The position numbers were made by a program, and so were the translations under genes. From the NCBI GenBank assembly GCA_000209815.1, contig FP929036.1, positions 3,132,293-3,164,379 of the forward strand: DNA of 32,087 bases, written 5' to 3'. The notes below the pieces were generated by a model. The model ran no database searches. It was not told where the DNA came from and saw nothing but the letters and a program-made list of their open reading frames with translations. This document shows positions 8,847 through 17,947 of the stretch, in pieces. The number at the start of each line of letters is the position of its first letter. Position 1 is the first letter of the stretch. The stretch is from Butyrivibrio fibrisolvens 16/4 (GTDB taxonomy: Bacteria > Bacillota > Clostridia > Lachnospirales > Lachnospiraceae).

Positions 8847-9041
8847 ATGCAAATCAAAACTGCTACTATAGATGATCTTGCTGCAATAGCAGATGCTAAA
8901 AGTCATGGTAGATCTGGACTAGTTCTTACCTGTAAAGATAAGCTAATTACTTACTATTCAAAGTTTGGTTTTGTAAATGAAGGTATAAGTGAATCCGTGC
9001 ATGGTAATGTCACTTGGTATCAAATGAGGTTAACCCTATGA
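8847..9041 (+). pseudogene. GNAT N-acetyltransferase with the central part deleted
   Basis: This 64-codon frame keeps the first strand of a GNAT protein (MQIKTATIDDLAAIA) joined directly to the final third: 'SGLVLTCKDKLITYYSKFGF', then GISESVHGNVTWYQMRL. That end is typical of a GNAT subgroup in which it binds the acceptor. The missing ~80-90 residues include the acetyl-CoA site (motif A, Q/R-x-x-G-x-G/A), so no acetyltransferase activity is expected. The deletion is in frame. AGAGGGGAACT precedes the ATG, and the stop overlaps the next start as ATGA, so it may persist as a translational leader for the SGNH gene. Confidence 0.7.
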
Positions 9042-9619
9042 GAAAACTAATTCTATTTGGAGATTCAAATACATATGGTTATGATCCAAGGGATTTCCTT
9101 GGAGGCAGATATGCCGAGGATGAACGCTGGGCTACTATTGTTCACAACGCCCTAGCAGACCGCTTTGATGTCATCGAGGAAGGAATGAACGGTCGCCAGC
9201 TCCCATCCATAGAGTATGGCTACTTCACCAACCTTCTCACTGACCTTTCAGCAGAGGATATCTTTGTCATGATGCTTGGTACCAATGACATATTGCTAAC
9301 CTACAATCCTAACGTAGAGCTAGCCGTGACAAAGCTTGATAGTATCCTAAGTTATGTCAAAGAAAACTGTAAAGCTCAGTTCATCCTAATAGCTCCACCT
9401 TACATCAAAGTAATGGAACCAGAAATGCAGCGTTACCATAAGTGTTGCATAGAGATGAACCAGCGCTTCCTAGAACTAGCAAAACAATATGACATCACCG
9501 CCTTCGATGCTAGTGAATGGAATATTGCTATGGGTTCTGATGGAGTTCATTTTTCTATTGAGGGACATAAAAAGTTTGCCGAATCTCTATTGGAATTTTT
9601 ATCTGGAACAATCAAATAA
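9038..9619 (+). CDS. SGNH/GDSL-family hydrolase (esterase)
   Basis: This 193-residue cytoplasmic protein starts at ATG 9038, overlapping the GNAT stop (ATGA); an upstream in-frame TTG is less likely. The SGNH blocks are in order: FGDSNTYG (nucleophile S10), EGMNGRQ (block II Gly), GTND (block III, N83), and DGVH (D168, H171). Family members hydrolyse ester bonds of carbohydrates, lipids or small acyl compounds. The 'FGDSNTYGYDP' start places it nearer the arylesterase/acyl-CoA thioesterase type than the secreted xylan esterases. The natural substrate cannot be told. A hairpin at 9692 probably ends the transcript. Confidence 0.88.
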   Translation: MRKLILFGDSNTYGYDPRDFLGGRYAEDERWATIVHNALADRFDVIEEGMNGRQLPSIEYGYFTNLLTDLSAEDIFVMMLGTNDILLTYNPNVELAVTKLDSILSYVKENCKAQFILIAPPYIKVMEPEMQRYHKCCIEMNQRFLELAKQYDITAFDASEWNIAMGSDGVHFSIEGHKKFAESLLEFLSGTIK

Positions 9620-9691
9620 TCGCAAATAGCGCCACCGGTGGCTAAAGTGTAATCCCTGTGTAAAACACCATGTTTAGCAGCTGTTGAAATG

Positions 9692-9728
9692 AAGGCTTCT
9701 TGTTTAGTCAACAAGAGGTCTTCTTGTT
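9692..9728 (+). terminator. Hairpin terminator after the SGNH gene
   Basis: A 13-bp stem with two wobble pairs (9692-9704 with 9710-9722, core TCTTGTT/AACAAGA) and a 5-base loop is followed by CTTGTTAATT. The T tract is weak, so termination may be partial. Confidence 0.5.
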
Positions 9729-9758
9729 AATTACCCTACAAGTTTTTAGGATAATGTT

Positions 9759-9786
9759 TAACACTTTTATCATAATCTGCTGATAA
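9759..9786 (+). promoter_or_regulatory. Sigma-D/sigma-28-like promoter of the chemoreceptor gene
   Basis: TAAC (9759-9762), a 16-base spacer and GCTGATAA (9779-9786) closely match the motility sigma factor consensus TAAA-N15-GCCGATAA. The start of transcription would fall about 30 bases before the receptor ATG. This fits the usual control of chemotaxis genes with flagella. Confidence 0.65.
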
Positions 9787-9823
9787 AATTACTTTACATA
9801 ATAATGTAAGGAGGTTTTAGTAC

Positions 9824-11361
9824 ATGAGTAGTAAGAAATCCGCATTCGAAGTATATCTTTCAGCGGTATTTAAATGGGGCATTATAGCGCTGACAGGAGC
9901 ATGTATGTTTGCAACATGTATGTTCATTACTGAGAAATTGTTGGGCTTTTACAAAGATATGCAATGGATTGCTGTAATCTGTTTCGCCCTTATGGATGTT
10001 TGTTTTTAATTTGTGGAATGCTTATACTAAAAACATCATTTAATGAAGAGGGCTATCTAATAGATGGAAAATTACGACTAGGCAAAATTTTTTGTTCCGG
10101 CGTACTTATTATTCAATGGACTTATATTGTTTATATGTGCCCAACTAGAAATTTCTGGGGATTCTTAGCATTCTTTCTCACACTAATCGGATTTTTCCTT
10201 GATATAAAACAGTTATTGGCAACCGGAGGAATTTGTATTATATCCCTTATTAGTGGATGGATAGTTCGAGGCTCACAACTTCTTCCTGCAAAAGACGAAT
10301 TATATGTGACTGATATAATAATGTGTATTGTTGGATTAACTATATCTTTGGCCGGCATAACATTGTTTGTTTTCTTTGTTTCTTATTTCCTTGTAAATGC
10401 TAAAAAAGATGAACTTGAAGAAAACAACAAGAAGGTTGTTGGTGTAATGAATGCTGTAAAGTCTATTTCTGAAAAGATGGTTTCAGCAGGTACTACACTA
10501 CTTGATATCGCCTCAAATGAAAGTGCTTCAGCTGAAGAATTATCAGCCACAAGTGATGATTTAGTAGAGAATAGTAATATGCTTGGTACCAAAGCTGATG
10601 ACAGTATGGCAAATCTTTCAGAACTAAGTGATGTAGAAAGTATTGTAATCGAAAATGTTGAGAAGGTAGAAAATACCTCAGATAATTTACTTGTTAAATC
10701 AAACGAAAATGAAAAAGCTCTTAATGATTTACAAGGAATTAACTCTGATGTTTCAGATTCAATGGCCACCACAACAGATATTGCAGAACGTCTGTCAAAT
10801 GCAGTTGAAGAAATCGGAGCTACATTGGAACTTATTCAGGGAATATCTTCTTCAATCAGTTTACTTGCTTTGAATGCGTCAATCGAGGCAGCACGTGCAG
10901 GTGAAGCTGGAAAAGGTTTTGCAGTTGTGGCAACAGAAGTTGGTAAACTTGCAGAAAGTACATCAAGTTCATTAAATGATGTTGGCGAAGTAATTGATAG
11001 AGTTCAAATGAATGTAAAGGAAATTACAAGCCAGGTTGAGAAAAACGCCTCAAAGCTTGAAGAACAAAATGAACAATTCAAGAAGGTCTTTGGCGATGTA
11101 GCAGACATGAGTGTAATGCTTAATGATTCTGTTGCTGCGGTTTCAGAAATGAACAAAGCCATCAAGCGTCAATCTGATATCATAAAACAAACAGTAGACA
11201 TTAATCAGGATATTGCCGAAAGTATTAGAGATGAAAATCAACAATTCGTTTCTATAAGAGCTATGGCTGAAAACAATGCTAAAAATACAGAAGAAGTTGC
11301 TAATCAAGCCAAAACTATTAACGATATGGTGGATGAAATTTCTAAATTATTAAATAGCTAA
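9824..11361 (+). CDS. Methyl-accepting chemotaxis protein with polytopic N-terminus (one frameshift)
   Basis: One missing T in the T5 run at 10003-10007 splits this gene; restored, it encodes 512 residues. The first ~190 residues hold about six hydrophobic helices and no extracellular ligand domain, so any sensing would be within or near the membrane. The rest is a long coiled-coil MCP signalling domain whose hairpin tip (about 345-380) carries the conserved '[20 protein letters not shown]' and '[11 protein letters not shown]'. No HAMP domain is evident, and there is no C-terminal CheR-binding pentapeptide (the protein ends [13 protein letters not shown]). GGAGG lies 10 bases before ATG 9824 and a sigma-D-like promoter further upstream. 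The receptor should feed CheA/CheW; the stimulus is unknown. Confidence 0.88.
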
Positions 11362-11419
11362 ATCTTGTAAGCTTTATCCTTTAGCAGCATATAATAAGTC
11401 CTAAAATACAGATTTTAAT

Positions 11420-11451
11420 AAGCCTCGAAGCCTTTGTTGACTTCGAGGCTT
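11420..11451. terminator. Bidirectional intrinsic terminator
   Basis: A perfect 11-bp stem, AAGCCTCGAAG with CTTCGAGGCTT, encloses a 10-base loop. It sits between the convergent chemoreceptor and small-protein genes. T-rich sequence follows on both strands (TTAATTAAG on plus, TATTAAAAT on minus). Confidence 0.8.
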
Positions 11452-11454
11452 TAA

Positions 11455-11790
11455 TTAAGCTATCACCGAAATCATCGCAAGCATTCCTAAATTTGTTATA
11501 TATGTCCTACCTTCTTCAATGTTCCAGTATTTCTCATCCACTGATTTTATGTTGAGAAATTCTCCATAGTTTAATGGTGATGTAGGTCCATCTGCAACAA
11601 ATGGAACAATATATTTTCCTGTGTCATCATCTTTGTAAACACAAATACCTGCTTCATCAGGATCATTAATATTGATAGTCCTGCTAAATGCAATTAATTC
11701 ATCAATGCTTGAAGCTTCCGCCTCGAAGAAATACTCTTTGTCCTCGGCTTCTTCATTTTTTAATATCTCAACGTCGTACTCTATAATCAA
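11455..11790 (-). CDS. Small acidic protein of unknown function
   Basis: I do not recognise this 111-residue protein. It is acidic, lacks a signal peptide and ends in a hydrophobic stretch (ITNLGMLAMISVIA) that is marginal for a membrane helix. Central features are EYFFEAEASSIDELIAFSR and 'DEAGICVYKDDDTGKYIVPF', which read like an alternating beta-strand/helix fold. The only usable start is TTG at 11790, with AGAGGT about 11 bases upstream. It has its own terminator and no operon partner. A genuine gene is likely from its length and RBS, but no function can be offered. Confidence 0.6.
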   Translation of the reverse strand: MIIEYDVEILKNEEAEDKEYFFEAEASSIDELIAFSRTININDPDEAGICVYKDDDTGKYIVPFVADGPTSPLNYGEFLNIKSVDEKYWNIEEGRTYITNLGMLAMISVIA

Positions 11791-12035
11791 TTTTATATTA
11801 CCTCTATTTCTAAAAATCAGCCTTGTTATAGTAGCACGACTTTTAAAATGACTCTACAAGCAAGTTTTCCAGTCTGTCTTATATGTAACCAAGTATAAAA
11901 ACTATGGATAAAAGCCTGAATCACAAATGTGTTACACAAAAATTTAAGATTTCTTTAGTTGTTTTTTTACCACAAAAACATTACTCTAGTGGTCGTGGGG
12001 GAATAAAACTATGCCAAAATAAGGAGAGTTAGAAA

Positions 12036-12602
12036 ATGAAAAAAAGAATTATGGTATTATCTATGATTTTCTGCATGGGATTAGCTACAATCGCCTGCGG
12101 AAAAGAGGAATCTGCACCAGAAACATCTGAAGCTGTAGAATCTGTGGAGCAGTCAGTTGATGATACTGCTTCCGAAGAAACAACAGAGAGTTCAGAGGAA
12201 GTGACAGAAGACGAAGAAGATGAAGAAGCAACAAATACAACAGTATGGTGCGGTTATCTTGAAGCATCAAATAAGGAGCTCAGCGGTGAGCCTGATGAGT
12301 ATGGCGTTATACGTGCAATAATTTATGATGCACATTTAGATGGAGACACATTCACACTGGAAGGTACTTTAAACTTCAAGAACGTTATGTCTCAGGACCC
12401 AATCGGAATGGTTCCTGGTGATGTAAACACATTTAAAGTTGATGAAAACACAAAATATCTGTTACATGGTGGTGAAGCTGGTCCTGAGGAAAAGACACGT
12501 GAAGAGTTTGAAGAAATATTCAAAGGTCTACTAGATTCCGGCTTGTTCTTTGAGGTAGAGCTTGAAAACGGTGTGGCAAAAACAGTAAATATTCGTTCAT
12601 AA
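12036..12602 (+). CDS. Putative lipoprotein of unknown function
   Basis: This 188-residue exported protein starts MKKRIMVLSMIFCMGLATIAC. The lipobox TIAC places the lipidated cysteine at residue 21. A Glu/Ser/Thr-rich linker (about 22-67) follows, then a compact domain of about 120 residues beginning TTVWCGYLEASN. The domain includes GDTFTLEGTLNFKN, VDENTKYLLHGGEAG and a terminal 'FFEVELENGVAKTVNI', which suggests a beta-rich fold. The family is not recognised; similar solitary lipoproteins are common in Lachnospiraceae. AAGGAGAG lies 7-8 bases before the ATG. It is monocistronic with a strong terminator at 12615. Confidence 0.82.
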   Translation: MKKRIMVLSMIFCMGLATIACGKEESAPETSEAVESVEQSVDDTASEETTESSEEVTEDEEDEEATNTTVWCGYLEASNKELSGEPDEYGVIRAIIYDAHLDGDTFTLEGTLNFKNVMSQDPIGMVPGDVNTFKVDENTKYLLHGGEAGPEEKTREEFEEIFKGLLDSGLFFEVELENGVAKTVNIRS

Positions 12603-12614
12603 ATAAAAGCACTC

Positions 12615-12650
12615 AGTAAGGACTAGGTAAAATGCCTAGTCCTTACTTTT
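12615..12650 (+). terminator. Intrinsic terminator of the lipoprotein gene
   Basis: A 13-bp perfect stem (AGTAAGGACTAGG with CCTAGTCCTTACT, 7-base loop) followed by TTTTG. It begins 12 bases after the lipoprotein stop. Confidence 0.85.
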
Positions 12651-12691
12651 GTGTCATTATTCTACTACATTAGAATCTCATGCTGTCTCCC

Positions 12692-13458
12692 TTAAACTGC
12701 CATATTCATAAATTCATCAATCGCCTCAAGCACAGGCTTAGAATAGTTCTTTTCGCCAAAAAGCCACTGCTCATGCTGCATAGCAAACTCCCTAATATCT
12801 GGATTATGAAAATATTTCTTATAGCGCTTTAGATATTTCTCTCCCATTTTGTTGGCGTAGATGAAATGGGCTTTTGTATGCTCCACATTTATATCATTTT
12901 CTAAATGTGTCAGTAAGTCAGTGTAATATTCATTTTTGATAGATTCAGGATTGAACTTTGAAAAACAATTCATAAATTTTTCTGCAGTTTCATCACTCAT
13001 CAAAAAGAAATCCTTTAGCTTCTGTTTGGTCTTATTTCTTTTCTTCTCGCTTTTTGTAAAGCTTGTAAGAAGAGGAACTACTAACATAGACTGAAGCTTT
13101 GCTGCCACCTTACCACTTTGGTCAAGATCAGGGCTACCAAAAATAGCATGATCTAAATGAACCTTTTTTCTCATAACTAGCTGGCCAACAAAGCTTGAGC
13201 CAAGAGAAGAACCTATTGCACCATCAATCCTTCCATAATGATTTTCCATTATGTATTTTTCTATTTTTCTGTCACCGTAATCATGTCAGGGAAAATATCA
13301 TCGGTGCCATCAAATCCATCATAATTAACACATATAAGATGATATTTTTCCGAAAGCTCTGGAATGACTGTCCCAAAATTCGTCTGCCAATCACAACAAG
13401 TCCCTGGAAGTAACATCAAAGTCTTTCCTGATATATTTCCCATTTCTTCAAATGTCAT
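12692..13458 (-). CDS. Alpha/beta hydrolase (one frameshift)
   Basis: Two adjacent frames rejoin into a 255-residue alpha/beta hydrolase when one base is added to the T5 run at 13264-13268 (minus-strand GAAAAATAG becomes GAAAAAATA). The oxyanion region LMLLPGTCCDW is followed by 'YHLICVNYDGFDGTD', then the nucleophile elbow GSSLGS (G-x-S-x-G). A late histidine lies in AMQHEQW. It starts 15 bases after the methyltransferase stop, as last gene of the ABC operon. The family covers esterases, lipases and thioesterases, and a role on the ABC transporter's substrate is possible but unproven. Confidence 0.8.
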
Positions 13459-13472
13459 ATTTACACACCTTC

Positions 13473-14285
13473 TTATTTTCTTCCTACTAAAATTGCAGAA
13501 CCAGACAATCCCATCCAGATAGATTCAAACTTGGTCATAAACATTCCATTTGTTGTATCTATAAGCTTTACTTCCTCATATCCCATATCCTTTAACTGCT
13601 TTACAAAGGCTTCCATATCCCCATATTTGCCCTTAGACATAATGTCATGTATGGCGAAGGTTCCACCTTTTTTAAGAGTTCTTAGAGTTTCTAAGAGGAT
13701 AGCTTGTCTATCCTTGCTAGGGATATTATGGTACACATAATTGCTTGTTACCGCATCAAAAGTCTCATCTACAAAAGATAGTTTTGTGGCATCTCCCTGA
13801 CCAAATGAAACATTTGATACTCCCTCAGCCTTGGCATTGTTCTCGCAAAGATTTTTACTAAAGGATGCGTACTCTTTGCCCCATCTGTCTATGCCAACAA
13901 ACTCAGCATTAGGATTTTTCTTAGCGCAGGCAATTGTAAGTGCACCGCTTCCACAACCTACATCAAGACATTTTCCACCATCAGGAACATTAACATAAGC
14001 TGAAATACCCTCAATTATTTGCTTAGACATCTGCCTCTTGCCATCATATGAAAATGCTCTATGCATAAGGAACATCCAAACTGTCATAAGCAACAACAGA
14101 ATCCATAATACTAGCAATGCAACACTCACAATGCTTTTTGTAGGCTGAATTGTTAATAGATTGAAATTATTAATAATCCAAAATAAAACCCAACACACTA
14201 CCGCTGCTGCTGCAAAACTATTAATCATTCCCTGTGGCATCCAATTTTTATAATCTGCTTTCATAATACTATTCTCATCCTCCAT
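13473..14285 (-). CDS. Membrane-tethered class I SAM methyltransferase
   Basis: This 270-residue protein has two N-terminal transmembrane helices (about 22-46 and 52-76) and a cytosolic Rossmann methyltransferase domain. Motif I is LDVGCGSGALTIA (107-119), followed by the acidic GIDRW, then 'GDATKLSFVDETFDAVTSNY' (motifs II-III) and LRTLKKGGTFAIHD. The fold resembles ubiE/Methyltransf_11 enzymes acting on small molecules. ATG 14285 lies 15 bases after the ABC gene stop; a second in-frame ATG at 14264 is possible. The membrane anchor and operon with two ABC half-transporters suggest action on a lipophilic or transported compound; this is inference. Confidence 0.82.
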   Translation of the reverse strand: MEDENSIMKADYKNWMPQGMINSFAAAAVVCWVLFWIINNFNLLTIQPTKSIVSVALLVLWILLLLMTVWMFLMHRAFSYDGKRQMSKQIIEGISAYVNVPDGGKCLDVGCGSGALTIACAKKNPNAEFVGIDRWGKEYASFSKNLCENNAKAEGVSNVSFGQGDATKLSFVDETFDAVTSNYVYHNIPSKDRQAILLETLRTLKKGGTFAIHDIMSKGKYGDMEAFVKQLKDMGYEEVKLIDTTNGMFMTKFESIWMGLSGSAILVGRK

Positions 14286-14299
14286 TCTTTAACAATAAC

Positions 14300-16028
14300 C
14301 TAAGCAATCTTCCAGCTGACAGCCTTCTTTCGACCACTTACGAAATTCTTGTAGATTCCATCCTGAGCCATAAGCTCGTCATGCTTACCCTGCTGCACAA
14401 TTCTGCCTTGATCAATTACTACAATTTGGTCAGCGTGTCTTACAGTCTTTAACCTGTGGGCAATCATGATGATGGTCTTTTCCCTGGTCAGGTTTTCAAT
14501 TGCCTCTGTAAGATCCTTTTCATTTTCAGGATCCACATTGGCGGTAGCCTCATCTAAAATGATGATTGGCGCATCCTTCATAATGGCTCTTGCAATGGCG
14601 ATTCGCTGCTTTTCTCCACCTGATAATGTGGCACCGCCCTCGCCAACAACTGTCTCATATCCATTAGGAAGTGACATGATAAAATCATGGCAGCAAGCCT
14701 TCTTAGCCGCCGCAATCACATCTTCCATAGAAGCCTCTGGACGACCAAATCTGATATTGTTTGCGATGGTATCCTCAAATAGATATACCCTCTGAAAAAC
14801 AAAGCTGAAATTCGCCATCAATGAATCAAAGCTATAATCCTTTACATCTCTTCCACCTAAAGTAACCTTTCCAGATTTTACATCCCAAAATCTTGCTATT
14901 AGAGATGTTATAGTAGTCTTACCACCACCGGATGGGCCAACTATAGCTGTAGTAGTTTTCTCTTTGATATCAAGAGTTACATCATCAATAATAGTTCTAT
15001 CTTCATAGGCAAAGCTGACGTGCTCCAGGTGAATATCTCTATTTTCAGGCTGAATATCCTCTCCATCTACATCCATCTGCTGAACAGCCAATATCTCATT
15101 AACCAAATCAACGCCCTTTCCAATAACCTTCAAAAGGGCTGTATAGATTCCTGCAGAATCCAGTGACTCGAATACCATAAATGAGCAAAGAAGCATTGTT
15201 ATGCAGTAGGTAAGCTCCATAGTTCCAGTAAGATAAAAATAGATTGATGCCCCTGCTATTACAACACCAGCCAATTTACAGATAAGCATCTGCACACCTA
15301 CCATTGGAATGGCTGAAAGTTCAGCAGTAATATCTGCCTTTGTTTTTCTTTCTATTGATTTATTAAGCTTTGCACTATTCATAGAAAGAATGTTGTAATT
15401 TCTGATTTCAGAGATACCCTGAATAAACTCCAGAATTACACCAACCATTTCTTTGTCTGCCTCAATTTTCTCACCAGCCACCTTAGCTACGCTCTTGTTT
15501 GTATATTGATTGATGACAAGGAAAATCAAAATAGTACCTACTGATATCATTCCTATACGTACATCAAAAATAAACATTCCAAGGGCAATTATGGCAGTTG
15601 TAATAGAGCCTTGGAGAACCATAATGATTGCTCTGGTTGCAATGTCTCCAGTCTGCTCCAATGTATTTGTTGTTACAGATGTGATGTGGCCAAGGCTGGT
15701 GTCATTAAAATATCCCATAGGTAAATATCTTAGATGCTCGCCTATTTCTATTCTCTTACCACAGCAGGTATTGTAGCCACCCTCTGTTTGAAGCATTTGA
15801 GAGAATCTGTTTACAACCATCTTTCCAACTGTGCCAAAGAGCATAAAACCAATCACATATAAAAACGTATTTACGGTAATGTTCTTATTTACAATTGCAT
15901 CTATTGCAAAAAAATGCCGCAGGAATTCTCATAGCACCAAATATGGCATCAATAACACCAAGTGCAACTGCCTTATAAAATTTATTTCTGTCTTCCTCAT
16001 CACAAAAGTTGAAGAATTTTCTTAACAT
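14300..16028 (-). CDS. ABC exporter-fold half-transporter, second subunit (one frameshift)
   Basis: An extra A in the plus-strand A7 run at 15908-15914 (T7 on the coding strand) disrupts the first helix. With six, a 575-residue protein begins MLRKFFNFCDEEDRNKFYK at ATG 16028, one base after the upstream partner's TGA. An N-terminal six-helix domain precedes an ATPase domain with Walker A GPSGGGKTT (364-372), signature LSGGEKQR, Walker B IIILDEATANVD and the H-loop IAHRLKT. It presumably forms a heterodimer with the 16030-17817 product. The pair resembles the exporter-fold systems that include the siderophore importers YbtP/YbtQ and IrtA/IrtB, so transport direction cannot be assumed. Confidence 0.88.
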
Positions 16029-16029
16029 C

Positions 16030-17817
16030 TCAAGCATGAGCAGCCTCCCTTCTATTTTCAGAACCTATGACCGAATCAACACCGTCATCATCCTTTGACA
16101 TAGAATGAGCATCCCACATTTTTCTATATAGAGGACACTGGGCTAACAGCTGTTCGTGATTTCCTTCAGCTTCGATATTTCCATCATTAATCACAAAAAT
16201 CTTATCTGCATCCATAATGGTAGAAAGTCTATGGGCTATTACAATAAGAGTCTTGCCAGAAACAAGCTTTGCCACGCTTTCCTGTACCAACGCTTCATTT
16301 TCTGGATCCGTATATGCGGTAGCCTCATCCATTATTACCACTGGCGCATTTTTTAGCATGGCTCTTGCAATACAAATACGCTGACGCTCACCACCTGAAA
16401 GATGTCCACCTGCGCCACCTACTACAGTGTAGTAGCCATTTTCAAGACCTAATATAAATTCGTGACAGCCACAGGCCTTTGCTGCATTAATAACCTCTTC
16501 ATCTGTTGCACCTGCTTTACCAAGTCTGATATTTTCCATTACCGACATATCAAACAAATAGTTATCCTGTGCCACATAGGCAATTTGACTTGTGTAGTAA
16601 TCAAGTGGTAATTCCTTAATGTTTACTCCGCCAAATGTAATCTCGCCTTCATCAACATCCCACAAAGAATCAATAAGGCGGGCAATTGTACTCTTTCCAG
16701 AGCCTGAAGGACCAACAAATGCATTGACCTCGCCCTGTTTGATATCCATATTAAGGCCATGTAATATTTCCTTATCCTTATAAGAAAATCTCACATTTCT
16801 AAGAGCGATGTCAGAGCCAGTTGGCTCCTTAGAAAGCTTTTCTGGTCTTACCATATCATCTCTTTCGATGATTTCTGTAACCTCGCCAAATATAGCTTTC
16901 ATTTTCATAATGTCATCCATATACGAGAATGCAATCATAAGTGGTGAAATCAGACCTGCCGAAAGAATTACACAGGTAATGAACTCTTCTGCCGTCAAGC
17001 TATTATTTCTCACCAGAAGTAATCCCACTGGAAGTACTCCTAGGAATGTAGCTGGCGTAAATGAAAATGTTCCTGCCTGAAACCAGATGCATTTTCTCAT
17101 CCAATTAATGAAACAATCTGCGCCTTCTTTTGCTGCTAATACGAATTTTTCATATGAGCTTCCCGTCTTTCCAAAGGCCTTGATTACCTCTATACCATTG
17201 ATATATTCAACAGCTGTATCATTTAAATATTTAGTTTTCTGTAATGTAACCTCGAATTCGCCCTGACTTTTGGCCATCATGACAGCTGCAAAGCAAATGC
17301 CTATTACAACTGATATAAGATTTGCCAGGCCCATACGCCAGTCCAAAACCATAATGTAAATGAACATGACTGCTGGCAGTAGAATGTTTGCTGTAAACTC
17401 TGGCACAATATGAGCCAAAGTTGTTTCCATGGAATCAACACGCTCTACAATGATATTTTTGTATGTACCACTGTTATCATCCAAAACTGAACCCAACGGA
17501 ATGGTAGATAGCTTTCTGCAAAGCTGAGTTCTTATCCCGCCTAATACATTGAATGTAGCAACGTGAGATAAAGACGTGGAAATAGAATGAAATACCACTC
17601 TTAAAACCCAGCATAATCCCATAATAAAAACTAGCATCATATAATAGCTAAAATCTTTATTTCCAGATATTAACTCCCCCACTATCCTAGCTATTACTAA
17701 ATAAGGAATAAAAGATAATGCTACACCTAAAATAGCAAGCAGCACACTTCCGATGTAATAACTTCGTTTTCTCCCTGCAAATTGAATTACCCAGGAGAAT
17801 GTACTTCTTTTTTTCAT
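16030..17817 (-). CDS. ABC exporter-fold half-transporter, first subunit
   Basis: This 595-residue transmembrane-ATPase fusion uses the start MKKRSTFSW at 17817, chosen for AGGAGG 5 bases upstream over an in-frame ATG 48 bases earlier. Six hydrophobic helices lie in about 15-300. The nucleotide-binding domain has Walker A GPSGSGKST (369-377), signature LSGGERQR (~473), Walker B VVIMDEATAYTD (~493) and H-loop IAHRLST (H~529). Both NBDs of the pair look catalytically complete. It is the first gene of a four-gene operon under the promoter at 17872-17900. Substrate unknown; siderophore, peptide or drug transport are all possible. Confidence 0.9.
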   Translation of the reverse strand: MKKRSTFSWVIQFAGRKRSYYIGSVLLAILGVALSFIPYLVIARIVGELISGNKDFSYYMMLVFIMGLCWVLRVVFHSISTSLSHVATFNVLGGIRTQLCRKLSTIPLGSVLDDNSGTYKNIIVERVDSMETTLAHIVPEFTANILLPAVMFIYIMVLDWRMGLANLISVVIGICFAAVMMAKSQGEFEVTLQKTKYLNDTAVEYINGIEVIKAFGKTGSSYEKFVLAAKEGADCFINWMRKCIWFQAGTFSFTPATFLGVLPVGLLLVRNNSLTAEEFITCVILSAGLISPLMIAFSYMDDIMKMKAIFGEVTEIIERDDMVRPEKLSKEPTGSDIALRNVRFSYKDKEILHGLNMDIKQGEVNAFVGPSGSGKSTIARLIDSLWDVDEGEITFGGVNIKELPLDYYTSQIAYVAQDNYLFDMSVMENIRLGKAGATDEEVINAAKACGCHEFILGLENGYYTVVGGAGGHLSGGERQRICIARAMLKNAPVVIMDEATAYTDPENEALVQESVAKLVSGKTLIVIAHRLSTIMDADKIFVINDGNIEAEGNHEQLLAQCPLYRKMWDAHSMSKDDDGVDSVIGSENRREAAHA

Positions 17818-17871
17818 ATAGTCCTCCTTTTTGGAACTCATTAAACTACGAGATTCATTTATCACGGTTAT

Positions 17872-17900
17872 ATAATACTACTTCGTGTTAGTGTTGTCTA
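17872..17900 (-). promoter_or_regulatory. Sigma-A-type promoter of the ABC operon
   Basis: On the minus strand TAGACA (17900-17895), a 17-base spacer and TATTAT (17877-17872). It lies between the terminator of the upstream operon and the ABC start. The leader would be about 50 bases; no clear operator is visible. Confidence 0.6.
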
Positions 17901-17910
17901 ACCCTGATTG

Positions 17911-17940
17911 TAAAAAAATAGCAGCGGATTACTCCGCTGC
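17911..17940 (-). terminator. Intrinsic terminator of the surface PHP / YibE-F / GtrII operon
   Basis: GCAGCGG with CCGCTGC (7 bp, 6-base loop) is followed on the minus strand by TATTTTTTTA. It begins 8 bases after the GtrII stop. Confidence 0.9.
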
Positions 17941-17947
17941 ATTATTC

